64,000 nucleotides of DNA from JACDAL01 sp963849115 (GTDB taxonomy: Bacteria; Actinomycetota; CADDZG01; WHSQ01): contig CAWKGK010000009.1 of the NCBI GenBank assembly GCA_963849115.1, positions 1 through 64,000 of the forward strand, given 5' to 3'. Under the pieces are notes generated by a model that was given only the letters and a program-made list of their open reading frames with translations, was not told where the DNA came from and made no database searches. The position numbers and the translations under genes are program-made. This document shows, one piece after another, positions 41,788 to 49,266 of this stretch (its first letter is position 1; each line of letters starts with the position of its first letter).

Positions 41788-42672
41788 ATGACGGTGCGCA
41801 AGGCGGTTATCCCCGCGGCGGGACTGGGAACACGTTTCTTGCCCGCGACCAAGGCTCAGCCCAAAGAGATGATCCCGGTCGTGGACAAGCCCATGATCCA
41901 GTACGTCGTCGAGGAGGCGGTGCGCGCCGGCATCGACGACATCCTGATCGTGACGAGCCGAGGCAAGGGGATGATCGACGATCACTTCGACAAGTCCCTC
42001 GAGCTCGAGCATCACCTCGAGACAAGCGACAAATCGGCGGAGCTCGAACAGATCCGGCGCATCGCCGATCTCGCAGACATCTTTTACGTGAGGCAGAAGG
42101 AGCCCCTGGGGTTGGGGCATGCGGTCTCGGTGGCTCGCTCGCACATCGGCGACGCCCCCTTCGTAGTCATGCTCGGGGACGAGATGGTTCCGAGGCCGCG
42201 TGGAGACGAGCCTGCGTTGATCGAGAGCATGATGGCGATCTACGAGCGGCATCAAGCCAATGTCGTCACGGTTGTCCGCGTGGCCAAGGAGGACATTCCT
42301 TCGTACGGCGTCATCGATCCGGAGAAGACCTCAGACGGACTCCTGCGGGTGCTCAACATGGTCGAGAAACCGCCGGCGGAGGAGGCCCGCTCGGACCTCG
42401 GCTCGCGCGGGCGTTACCTGTTTACACCCGAAATCTTCGACGCGTTGGATCGAACAACCAGTGGTTACGGGGGGGAGATCCAGCTCACCGACGCGATCAA
42501 CCTGCTGGCGCAGGAGCAATCGGTTTACGCCTACGTTCACGAGGGCCCGATGTTCGACGTGGGCAAGAAGCTCGACTACCTCAAGGCGACGATCGAGCTT
42601 GGCCTCCGGCGCAAGGATCTCGGTGAGCAGCTCAAGGCCTATGTGCTCGAGGTAGCGGATCGCTTTGGCTGA
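41788..42672 (+). CDS. galU: UTP-glucose-1-phosphate uridylyltransferase
   Basis: A 294-residue nucleotidyltransferase making UDP-glucose. The N-terminal VIPAAGLGTRFLPATKAQPK is the nucleotide and metal site; KEMIPVVDKPMIQYVVEEA, LGLGHAVSVARSHIGDAPF, LGDEMV and the sugar-binding NMVEKPPAEEA continue the family pattern. ATG at 41788 follows AGAGGAGG. The stop overlaps the start of moeA, and the order galU-moeA is the common actinobacterial arrangement. UDP-glucose feeds glycan and cell-wall sugar synthesis. Confidence 0.96.
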   Translation: MTVRKAVIPAAGLGTRFLPATKAQPKEMIPVVDKPMIQYVVEEAVRAGIDDILIVTSRGKGMIDDHFDKSLELEHHLETSDKSAELEQIRRIADLADIFYVRQKEPLGLGHAVSVARSHIGDAPFVVMLGDEMVPRPRGDEPALIESMMAIYERHQANVVTVVRVAKEDIPSYGVIDPEKTSDGLLRVLNMVEKPPAEEARSDLGSRGRYLFTPEIFDALDRTTSGYGGEIQLTDAINLLAQEQSVYAYVHEGPMFDVGKKLDYLKATIELGLRRKDLGEQLKAYVLEVADRFG

Positions 42673-43909
42673 CATGCTCGCGGTTACAGAGGCGCGCCGC
42701 CGGGTGCTGGAGGCATTCACTCCTCTCGAGCCCAAGGAGGTGCTGGTTCGCGACGCCCTCAGGCTGGTGGTGGCCGAGACGTTGAGGGCCCCCCACCCCC
42801 TGCCCCGCTTCGCCAACTCCGCCATGGACGGATACGCACTCAGAGGCGCGGACGCAGGGAAGGCGTCTGAGGCCGCTCCGGTGACGTTGGAGGTAACGGG
42901 CGAGATCCGGGCGGGAGACCCGGGCGACCTCGAGGTTGGAGCGGGAACGGCGGTGCGAATCATGACCGGCGCGCCGCTGCCAGCGGGAGCCGACGCGATA
43001 GCTCCGATCGAGGTGGCGGAAGAGGATGGGGGCCGAGTCACGATCGTGGCTCCCACACCTTCGGGCAAGCACGTGCGGCCGGCGGGCGACGACCTCGGTG
43101 AGGGTGAGACGCTGGTGGAGGCGGGCCAGGAGCTGGGCCCCGGCGAGCTGGCGCTGCTGGCCTCGATGGGAATGTCTCCGCTGCGTGTGCGGGGCGCCCC
43201 CAAGGTCGCCGTGCTGGTCACCGGCGATGAGCTTGTCGCCCCCGAGGCGACACCGGGGGCCGGGCAGATCCGCGACTCAAATTCCATAGCCCTGACCGCG
43301 TTGGTGAGAGAGGCCGGCGGCGAGGTGATCTCGACGGGGCCCGTGGCCGACACCTATGAATCAACCGAGCTGGCTTTTCGCCGCGCTGCCGAGCTCTCTG
43401 ATCTAGTGATGTCCTCCGGAGGGGTGGCGGTCGGCCGCTACGATTTCGTCAAGGACGTGGTTTCAAACCTCGGCCGCATCGATATGTGGCGTGTGGCGAT
43501 GCAGCCCGGCAAGCCGGTGGTTCTGGGAGCCATCGGGGACAAGCCCTTCCTTGGGTTGCCCGGCAATCCCGTGTCGATTCACGTCGGCTTCGAGCAGTTC
43601 GTACGGCCGGCGATTCGCAAGCTGCGCGGGTGCGCCAACCTGCTTCGGCCCCGGATCGAGGCGACGTTGACCGAGACGATTACCAAACCTCCCGGGCGGT
43701 TGCACTTCGTGCGCGTGCGGTTGGCTCCGGGGCCGGTGGGGCGAAACGGGCCGGGCTTCAGAGCCACGCCCACAGGGCCGCAGGGTTCCCACATACAGTC
43801 CAGCCTGATCAATTGTCATGGCGTGGCATTGTTCGAGCGAAACGAGAGCCGATTGGAGGCGGGCGCCACGGTGACCGTCGAGGTGTGGCGGCTCCCGGAG
43901 GAGCCATGA
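42665..43909 (+). CDS. moeA: Molybdopterin molybdenumtransferase / gephyrin-like protein (MoeA/Glp)
   Basis: A 414-residue protein. Conserved MoeA stretches include LPRFANSAMDGYALRG, VRIMTGAPLPAGADAI, VTGDELVAPE, DSNSIALTALVREAGG, SSGGVAVGRYDFVKDV and LGLPGNPVSIHVGFEQFV. It inserts molybdate into molybdopterin. In actinomycetes the copy next to galU (Glp) also acts in cell division with the membrane receptor GlpR; a GlpR-like gene lies 3.3 kb downstream. The start is TTG at 42665 or ATG at 42674, both overlapping or abutting the galU stop. Its stop overlaps moaC. Confidence 0.94.
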   Translation: MADMLAVTEARRRVLEAFTPLEPKEVLVRDALRLVVAETLRAPHPLPRFANSAMDGYALRGADAGKASEAAPVTLEVTGEIRAGDPGDLEVGAGTAVRIMTGAPLPAGADAIAPIEVAEEDGGRVTIVAPTPSGKHVRPAGDDLGEGETLVEAGQELGPGELALLASMGMSPLRVRGAPKVAVLVTGDELVAPEATPGAGQIRDSNSIALTALVREAGGEVISTGPVADTYESTELAFRRAAELSDLVMSSGGVAVGRYDFVKDVVSNLGRIDMWRVAMQPGKPVVLGAIGDKPFLGLPGNPVSIHVGFEQFVRPAIRKLRGCANLLRPRIEATLTETITKPPGRLHFVRVRLAPGPVGRNGPGFRATPTGPQGSHIQSSLINCHGVALFERNESRLEAGATVTVEVWRLPEEP

Positions 43910-44382
43910 CTCACCCCGAGGCCCAGGCGCGCATGGTCGATGTCACTTCCAAGTCCGTGACCGTGCGCGAGGCACTTGCCTCCTGCGTGGTGGTGATGAG
44001 TGAGTCGACGCGGGCGTTGGTCCGAGAGCGAAAGCTCGACAAGGGCGATGCGCTGGAGGTCGCTCGCGTTGCAGGGATCATGGCGGCCAAGAAGACCTCC
44101 GAGCTTGTTCCCCTGTGTCACCCGATCTCAGTAGGGGCAGTCGAGGTCTTCTTCGAGCAACGTGACGAGGGCATCGCAGTCTTTGCCCGTGTACGCACGT
44201 CCGAGCGCACCGGGGTCGAGATGGAAGCCATGACCGCGGTCGCGGTCGCAGGACTCACGATCTACGACATGGTCAAGGGGACCGAGCGCGGTGTCGAGAT
44301 CACCGCGCTGCACTTGCTGGAGAAGTCGGGTGGCCGCTCCGGGCTGTGGACGGCCCCCGACCACCCGCCGAGTGGTCGATAA
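43906..44382 (+). CDS. moaC: Cyclic pyranopterin monophosphate synthase
   Basis: A 158-residue enzyme of molybdenum cofactor synthesis, forming cyclic pyranopterin phosphate after MoaA. Signatures: MVDVTSKSVTVREA at the start, LVPLCHPISVGAVEV, and GVEMEAMTAVAVAGLTIYDM. ATG overlaps the moeA stop as ATGA. The last codons (PPSGR) and the TAA are inside palindromic repeat copy C, so the C-terminal residues were set by that repeat. The MoaA partner is not in the window. Confidence 0.95.
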   Translation: MTHPEAQARMVDVTSKSVTVREALASCVVVMSESTRALVRERKLDKGDALEVARVAGIMAAKKTSELVPLCHPISVGAVEVFFEQRDEGIAVFARVRTSERTGVEMEAMTAVAVAGLTIYDMVKGTERGVEITALHLLEKSGGRSGLWTAPDHPPSGR

Positions 44383-44415
44383 ATGTCGCTATACGACATC
44401 TGGTGACCACTCGGC
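44367..44415 (+). repeat. Palindromic intergenic repeat, copy C (contains the moaC stop)
   Basis: GCCGAGTGG (44367-44375) and CCACTCGGC (44407-44415) are the arms. Inside, ATGTCG-CTATA-CGACAT is a second perfect stem, so the element folds into two stacked hairpins. GCTATACGACATCTGG is identical to copy A. The moaC stop TAA lies in the left half. Confidence 0.8.
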
Positions 44416-44425
44416 AATAAAGACT

Positions 44426-44584
44426 CTAGCCCTTGGGGCGCTTGAAGAACCCTGTGGTCCCGGTGGACTGGCTCTCGAGCACCTGGACGAGCTCCCAGCC
44501 GTCCTCGCCCCACTGATTGAGGATCTCCTGAAGCGCGTGCGAGATGAGCGGTACGGTCGCGTACTCCCATTTATGCATCAACAT
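44426..44584 (-). CDS. DUF4177-like small protein
   Basis: A 52-residue protein starting at ATG 44584 after GAAGGG. It reads MLMHKWEYATVPLISHALQE and continues ILNQWGEDGWELVQVLES, ending GFFKRPKG. The pattern W-E-Y at the start and GW-ELV-V near the end is typical of DUF4177 (single small beta-sheet with helix). The function of the family is unknown. It is convergent with moaC and divergent from the DUF192 gene. Confidence 0.75.
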   Translation of the reverse strand: MLMHKWEYATVPLISHALQEILNQWGEDGWELVQVLESQSTGTTGFFKRPKG

Positions 44585-44652
44585 CTTCCCTTCATTGAAT
44601 GGTGTGGCGCGCGCCACAACATCTATCGAAACGGGGGTTGAACCTACTCCAC

Positions 44653-45015
44653 ATGCCCGACATCCTCCTAAGCTCCGATGGGACTGTGGTCGCCGATCAG
44701 ATCAAGTGGGCCGGGACGCCGTGGCAGAGGATAAGGGGACTGTTGCGGGGACCTGAGCTCGCAGACGGTGAGGCGTTCATCCTGTGCCGCGCTGCTCAGG
44801 TACACACTTTCGGGCTCGGCTACGACATCGACGTTGTCTTCTGTGACAAGCGCTGGGTCGTGCAGCGGGTCGTGGCCCCCCTGCGCCGCAACCGACTGAG
44901 TCCGCTCGTGATGGGGGCGCGCTACGCGATCGAGCTTCGGGCCGGCGCCGCTGCCGGGGTCGCTCCCGGCTCGGTCTTGAGGCTCAGAGCGGAGGGTCGT
45001 CGAAGCCGGTCATGA
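44653..45015 (+). CDS. DUF192 family protein
   Basis: A 120-residue protein with the DUF192 pattern: RIRGLLRGPELADGEAFIL, followed by the short signature CRAAQVHTFGLGYDIDVVFCD, and ending AIELRAGAAAGVAPGSVLRL. DUF192 proteins are small beta-barrel-like proteins of unknown function, often exported; this one has no signal peptide. ATG at 44653 is used. Its last 32 bases overlap the 3' end of a convergent small gene. Confidence 0.85.
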   Translation: MPDILLSSDGTVVADQIKWAGTPWQRIRGLLRGPELADGEAFILCRAAQVHTFGLGYDIDVVFCDKRWVVQRVVAPLRRNRLSPLVMGARYAIELRAGAAAGVAPGSVLRLRAEGRRSRS

Positions 45016-45184
45016 ACGAGGTGTGAGGCAGGAACAGCCAGAAGCCCGCGCCGCTGTCGAGCTGTTCGGCGAGAAAGCGAAGGGTGTCGGGGCGCGGCCC
45101 CTGGATATCGCCCTCGATGCGGATCGCCCCGCGCCGCTCGAGCTCCTCGACGACATCTTGGGTGGGGTGCCCCTCGATCTCCAT
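44984..45184 (-). CDS. Small unknown protein
   Basis: A 66-residue protein starting at ATG 45184: MEIEGHPTQDVVEELERRGA, then IRIEGDIQGPRPDTLRFLAE, and QLDSGAGFWLFLPHTSFMTG. The composition is that of a small alpha/beta protein. No family is recognised. It lies five bases downstream of the small membrane protein on the same strand, which suggests an operon, and it overlaps the DUF192 gene's end by 32 bases. Confidence 0.5.
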   Translation of the reverse strand: MEIEGHPTQDVVEELERRGAIRIEGDIQGPRPDTLRFLAEQLDSGAGFWLFLPHTSFMTGFDDPPL

Positions 45185-45189
45185 ATGGG

Positions 45190-45495
45190 TTACTTGCCGG
45201 AGTCGTGAGGGGGCCGCGCGTAGGTGTCCTTCATGGCGAAGAAGACCGCCAGGGATGCGCAGGTCATGAAACCGACGCCCGAAAACATGAACACGATCTT
45301 CAGAGTCTCCCCCGACGTGCCCGGCCACCTGACCGTGATGAACGCGAGAAGGGAGAAGACTCCGGTGAGGGCGCACAAAGACATGCCTGCGATCGCGATG
45401 CCGTGGCCACGTCCGGGCCTGGTCGGAACTGGAGGCTCGGCCCGGTCGGGGATCTCGATAGGCACGGGCGCGTCTAGGTGAATGACGTTGTCCAT
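45190..45495 (-). CDS. Small two-helix membrane protein
   Basis: A 101-residue protein starting at ATG 45495 (MDNVIHLDAPVPIEIPDRAE). A proline-rich N-terminus is followed by two membrane helices, GIAIAGMSLCALTGVFSLLA and IVFMFSGVGFMTCASLAVFF. The tail is MKDTYARPPHDSGK. No family is recognised. GGGAGG about 16 bases upstream may be the ribosome site. It follows pepA by 32 bases on the same strand. Confidence 0.6.
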   Translation of the reverse strand: MDNVIHLDAPVPIEIPDRAEPPVPTRPGRGHGIAIAGMSLCALTGVFSLLAFITVRWPGTSGETLKIVFMFSGVGFMTCASLAVFFAMKDTYARPPHDSGK

Positions 45496-45527
45496 GTGCT
45501 CGGAGTCAGTTCCTCCCGGCTTCTGCA

Positions 45528-47051
45528 CTATCCCCCTGAACCACTCTGTTCTCGCGATCCTCGAGCGGATCGCTGGCTGTTCTCGCGATCCTCGAGCGGA
45601 TCGCGCTCCAGGAGTGATATTAGAGTGCGCGTGGCAATGCCGGTTCCTCCCTTGCTGACCTCGTCGTAGGCACGGGCTGAGCGGGCGGCGCCGGCGATAT
45701 CGAGGTGAGCCCACCGGATTCCGGGCCCGACGAATTGCTTGAGGAACATCGCTGCGATGATCGAGCCACCCCAACGACCCCCGGAGTTCTTGTGGTCGGC
45801 CACGTCCGAGTCGAGCTCCTTGAGGTAGTCGTCGTAAAGGGGCAGGCGCCACACTCGCTCTCCCGAGCTGGAGGCCGCCTCCTCGATCTCTGAGGCAAGG
45901 GTGTCGTCGTTGCTGAACAGGCCCACGGCCTTGCTGCCCAGGGCTACCTTGATGGCTCCCGTCAGCGTGGCAACGTCGACCATCACAGACGGGCTTTGCT
46001 CGGAGCAATAGGCGAGGGCATCGGCGAGAACGAGGCGGCCCTCGGCATCGGTGTTAGTGACCTCGGTGGTCTTGCCGCCGTAGTGCCGCAGTACGTCTCC
46101 GGGGCGAAAGGACCTCGACGAGACCATGTTCTCGGCCGCCGCGATCACACCCGTCACTTCGGCTTTCACGCCCAGGCGCGAGCAGGCGCTGAGCGCACCG
46201 ATGACGGCGCCGGCTCCAGCCATGTCCGTCTTCATCTCCTCCATGCTCGCGGCCGGTTTGATCGAGAGCCCGCCGGAGTCGAACGTGATGCCCTTGCCGA
46301 TCAAGGTGATATTGGTCCTGGCCTGTGTGGGCGTATAGCGGAGAAGGATCAGGCAGGGGGGGCGAGCGGAGCCCTGGCCGACGCCCACGATGCCACCGAA
46401 TCCCTGGGAGGCGAGCGCCTCGGCGTCGAGCACCGTCACCTCGAGCCCGGAGACATCGGCGATCTCCCGGACGCGCTCGGCCAGAACCTCCGGGGTCAGA
46501 GAGCCGGCGGGCTCGTTGATGAGGTCGCGCGCCAGGATCGTTGCCTCGGCGCGTGCCACTCCTCTGGCGAGGGCATCCTCCGCGGGGCTCCCCAGGAGAA
46601 TGAAGCGCTGGATCTTCGAGGGGTGAGGGTCCGATTTGAACGCAGTAAAGCGGTAGGAGCCGAGCAGGAAGCCTTCCGCCTCTGCTCCCGCGGAGCTCGC
46701 CGCCCCCGTCGCCAGATGCAGTGTGGAGGCAACTACCGACCGTTCTCCAAGGCTGCGGGCTGCACTTCCTGCAACTCCCCGTACGGAGTCCTCGTCGGGG
46801 TCCTCACCGAGCCCCGCCACCGTGATCGACTTTGCCGCAACCCGCCCGAAGCCGGGAAGCGTGATCAGCTCCCCACGACCCGCCTTGAAGGAGACTTCCT
46901 GGAGGTACTGAGACAGGTAGCCGTCGAGCGCGGCATCCATGGGCTCCGACCCGCGAGCAAGAACCGCCGTCTCCGCGTCGCGCGCGGCTCCGATAACCAG
47001 CGTGTCGCAAGAGACGCTCTCGAGCGCTTCGCTTGATGCAACAACCTGCAA
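45528..47051 (-). CDS. pepA: Leucyl aminopeptidase (M17), with a tandem-duplicated C-terminus
   Basis: A 507-residue cytosolic aminopeptidase. The metal and catalytic motifs are GKGITFDSGGLSIKPAASME (lysine and aspartate), MAGAGAVIGAL and the family hallmark NTDAEGRLVLADALAY. Further ligands occur in ATLTGAIKVALGSKAVG. It removes N-terminal leucine and other residues; hexamers with two metals per subunit. TTG at 47051 follows AAGGAG. The last 20 codons cover a 31-bp tandem duplication, so the present C-terminus (RENSQRSARGSREQSGSGG) differs from what the unduplicated gene would encode. Confidence 0.94.
   Translation of the reverse strand: MQVVASSEALESVSCDTLVIGAARDAETAVLARGSEPMDAALDGYLSQYLQEVSFKAGRGELITLPGFGRVAAKSITVAGLGEDPDEDSVRGVAGSAARSLGERSVVASTLHLATGAASSAGAEAEGFLLGSYRFTAFKSDPHPSKIQRFILLGSPAEDALARGVARAEATILARDLINEPAGSLTPEVLAERVREIADVSGLEVTVLDAEALASQGFGGIVGVGQGSARPPCLILLRYTPTQARTNITLIGKGITFDSGGLSIKPAASMEEMKTDMAGAGAVIGALSACSRLGVKAEVTGVIAAAENMVSSRSFRPGDVLRHYGGKTTEVTNTDAEGRLVLADALAYCSEQSPSVMVDVATLTGAIKVALGSKAVGLFSNDDTLASEIEEAASSSGERVWRLPLYDDYLKELDSDVADHKNSGGRWGGSIIAAMFLKQFVGPGIRWAHLDIAGAARSARAYDEVSKGGTGIATRTLISLLERDPLEDRENSQRSARGSREQSGSGG
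45546..45604 (+). repeat. 31-bp tandem duplication at the end of pepA
   Basis: Bases 45546-45573 match 45577-45604 exactly (28 bases) with period 31: CTGTTCTCGCGATCCTCGAG and continuing GCGGATCGC. A 31-bp period is not a multiple of three, so the second copy changed the reading frame of the pepA end. Confidence 0.9.
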
Positions 47052-47187
47052 GACAGCTCCTTCCTTCGTGTCTCAAGTGCAAGGCCGACTCTGGATCGCG
47101 CTGTTCCATGAGGCCAAATCCGGGTCGCCTCAGGGGTCCGGGTTTAGCGTGAAATCTCGTGGTGGCCGACCCTACAGGAGCACAGTC

Positions 47188-47673
47188 GTGACCTGGCTGT
47201 TCCTGGCCTTGCTAGGAGTGGCGTGGGTAGCGATCACTCTCCCCGCTGCGCTGCGGGGACGACGACGGACGCCGTTGCCGAGCGCCGAGGGCTTCAAGCG
47301 CAAGCAGGCCTCGCTGAACGCCCGTGCCGCTTCCGGCCGCTGGGTGCTGGTGCCTCAGTCTCCGGGCGGGCGCGTCGAGGCCGTGCGCCGCCGGACGCAG
47401 ACCCATCGCCGCCGAATGTTCGTTGCGCTCCTGTGGGCGTCGGTACTGTCGGCCGCGGTTGCGGCGCTGAGAGGCGGGGCGCTGTGGGAGGTCCACCTTG
47501 CAATTGATGCCTGCCTCGGCATCTACATAGCTCTGCTAATTGATGCCAAGAAGAGGCGCATCGCGCCTTCGAACAAGGTGTCGCAGCTCGAGCAGCGCCG
47601 TCCACAAGCAGATCCTCCCGAGGAGCGCGTCCTCCAACAGGCGGTCGGCCACTTCGGGGGCCGCAGGAGCTGA
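47188..47673 (+). CDS. GlpR/SepX-like septal membrane protein
   Basis: A 161-residue protein starting with GTG after GGAG. One helix at the N-terminus (TWLFLALLGVAWVAITLPAA) is followed by LRGRRRTPLPSAEGFKRKQA, a basic RRTQTHRRR cluster, then two close helices (FVALLWASVLSAAVAAL and VHLAIDACLGIYIALLI) and a polar tail. This is the layout of the divisome protein GlpR (SepX in Streptomyces), receptor for the MoeA-like Glp. In other actinomycetes it lies near galU-glp, as here. The sequence is divergent, so this is a hypothesis rather than a firm call. Confidence 0.55.
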   Translation: MTWLFLALLGVAWVAITLPAALRGRRRTPLPSAEGFKRKQASLNARAASGRWVLVPQSPGGRVEAVRRRTQTHRRRMFVALLWASVLSAAVAALRGGALWEVHLAIDACLGIYIALLIDAKKRRIAPSNKVSQLEQRRPQADPPEERVLQQAVGHFGGRRS

Positions 47674-47679
47674 TCGGCC

Positions 47680-48315
47680 GTGGACAACTCGGCCCTCGCA
47701 GAAGCACTACACGCTCGGCTTGATGCCAAGACCAGAGCCCGGGACCAGGGACTGCAGTCGAGCCGCAGCGCCGTCCGCTCCTGCGGCAACGCCATCCGGG
47801 CGCTACACCGGCACGAGCTTGACAACGCCTCAGCTCTGATCGCCGAGGCGCACGCGCACCTCGACGACGCAGAGACGGGTTTGAGCGAGCACCCGGAGAT
47901 CCTCTACGCAGGTTTCGTACACGATGCCCAAAAGGAGCTCGCCGAGGCGCTCATCACGTTCGCCCTCGTGACCGGCCGAGGGCTGCCCGCGGTGGACGAG
48001 GTCGGCGTCATGCCGTCTGCCTACCTCAAGGGCATGGCCGAGTCTGTCGGGGAGCTGCGTCGCCACCTCCTGGACCTCATGAGGCAGGGCGAGCTGGCCC
48101 GCTGCGAGGAGCTGTTGGGCGCCATGGACGACATCTACTACCTGCTGGTGTCGATGGACTATCCGGACGGGATCACGATGGGACTGCGGCGGCTGACCGA
48201 CGTGGCCCGCTCGATCATCGAGCGCACCCGCGGCGACTTCACGACCTCGTCGATTCAGGCGGGGCTGAGGGCGTCGCTCGAGGAGTTCGGGGGCCGCCCG
48301 GCTTCCGGGGGTTGA
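47680..48315 (+). CDS. Translin-family nucleic-acid-binding protein
   Basis: A 211-residue helical protein that starts with GTG six bases after the GlpR-like gene ends. The mid-part FVHDAQKELAEALITFALVT and especially the C-terminal YPDGITMGLRRLTDVARSII-ERTRGD match the translin/TRAX family, as found in archaea and some bacteria. Translin rings bind single-stranded RNA or DNA, and in eukaryotes TRAX makes C3PO. The acidic residues of a TRAX nuclease site cannot be confirmed without a structure comparison. The function here is open; it precedes tRNA-Ala by 57 bases. Confidence 0.75.
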   Translation: MDNSALAEALHARLDAKTRARDQGLQSSRSAVRSCGNAIRALHRHELDNASALIAEAHAHLDDAETGLSEHPEILYAGFVHDAQKELAEALITFALVTGRGLPAVDEVGVMPSAYLKGMAESVGELRRHLLDLMRQGELARCEELLGAMDDIYYLLVSMDYPDGITMGLRRLTDVARSIIERTRGDFTTSSIQAGLRASLEEFGGRPASGG

Positions 48316-48372
48316 CCCACGCTGGAGACTTTTCGCCCCGCCTGACGGGAGCGCCCGTAGAATGCCGGAGCC

Positions 48373-48445
48373 GGGCCAGTAGCTCAGTTGGTAGAGCGCA
48401 CCCCTCGCACGGGTGAGGTCAGGGGTTCGATTCCCCTCTGGTCCA
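48373..48445 (+). tRNA. tRNA-Ala (anticodon CGC)
   Basis: A 73-base cloverleaf. The acceptor stem GGGCCAG/CTGGTCC has the G3-U70 wobble pair, the identity element of alanine tRNA. The D arm begins TAGCTCAG, the anticodon loop CTCGCAC (stem CACCC/GGGTG) gives anticodon CGC, and the T arm is AGGGG-TTCGATT-CCCCT. Discriminator A; CCA not encoded. Confidence 0.96.
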
Positions 48446-48521
48446 CAAGCTCTTCTTCCTGGAAGCTAGGCCAGCGTCCTCTACGGCTGGGAGCCCAGAG
48501 GCAGCCTTCGTGCTGCAGGAG

Positions 48522-48980
48522 CTAAGCGCCTTCGGCCTCCTCGACCTTCGAGAGAAAGTGTCGCAAGTGTGCGGCCACCGTCTGCTTGGCCAGCCCGAGG
48601 GGGAACGTAGGAGCGAGCAGTTTGCCCTTGAAACCCCTGAGATGGCGGACTCCGATCACTTCCACTCGACTGCCACCGTTCTTCGGCTTGGCTCGGATCT
48701 CCCACGTGCTTCCTGGTTTGAAGATGTTCGAGTCGACGACCGTTCCCTTGAGAACTCCGGCCTCGGACCAGTCATAGTGCAGGCGCTCCCAGACATATCC
48801 GATCGGCCACGGATTGCCTTCGGTGACTATGGCGAAGTTCTCGCCCTTCTCATGGATCTGGAGGTGCGCGACGTGGACGTCGGGCCACAGATCGTCCCGC
48901 CGCTCGGAGAAGTCACGTGCGGCCTCGAGAACTCTCTCGGGGGACACCGAAGTCTCGTCGATAACGTGCACCTTGGGCAT
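48522..48980 (-). CDS. SRPBCC (START-like) ligand-binding protein
   Basis: A 152-residue protein. The start ATG at 48980 reads MPKVHVIDETSVSPERVLEA, with a WPDVHVAHLQIHEKGENFAI edge strand, and the C-terminal helix LAKQTVAAHLRHFLSKVEEA. This is the polyketide cyclase/dehydrase group of the SRPBCC fold with a helix-grip cavity. No ligand can be inferred. It stands alone and is convergent with tRNA-Ala. Confidence 0.8.
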   Translation of the reverse strand: MPKVHVIDETSVSPERVLEAARDFSERRDDLWPDVHVAHLQIHEKGENFAIVTEGNPWPIGYVWERLHYDWSEAGVLKGTVVDSNIFKPGSTWEIRAKPKNGGSRVEVIGVRHLRGFKGKLLAPTFPLGLAKQTVAAHLRHFLSKVEEAEGA

Positions 48981-49266
48981 GACTTCAATCGTACAGACCG
49001 AAAGAGTGAGGGGCTTGAGTTTTCTCGGCGGCGTCTTGCAATCGCACCGTCTTGCGGGATACCAGAAAACTCTGGGAACTCCTGGAGAGGGCGGATTCGT
49101 GAACATCCCAGAAAACCGGCGAGGTCCGCGGCCTGGCGGGTCGTAGCGGCTGAACTCAGCGGGGGGAGTCGGAGGTCTCCTACCTCATCAGGGTCATCAC
49201 GCTCTTCGGCTTCTCGGAACCTAGTGTGACATGCTGTAGCCGAGACGACGAGGATTGGGGGGCACG

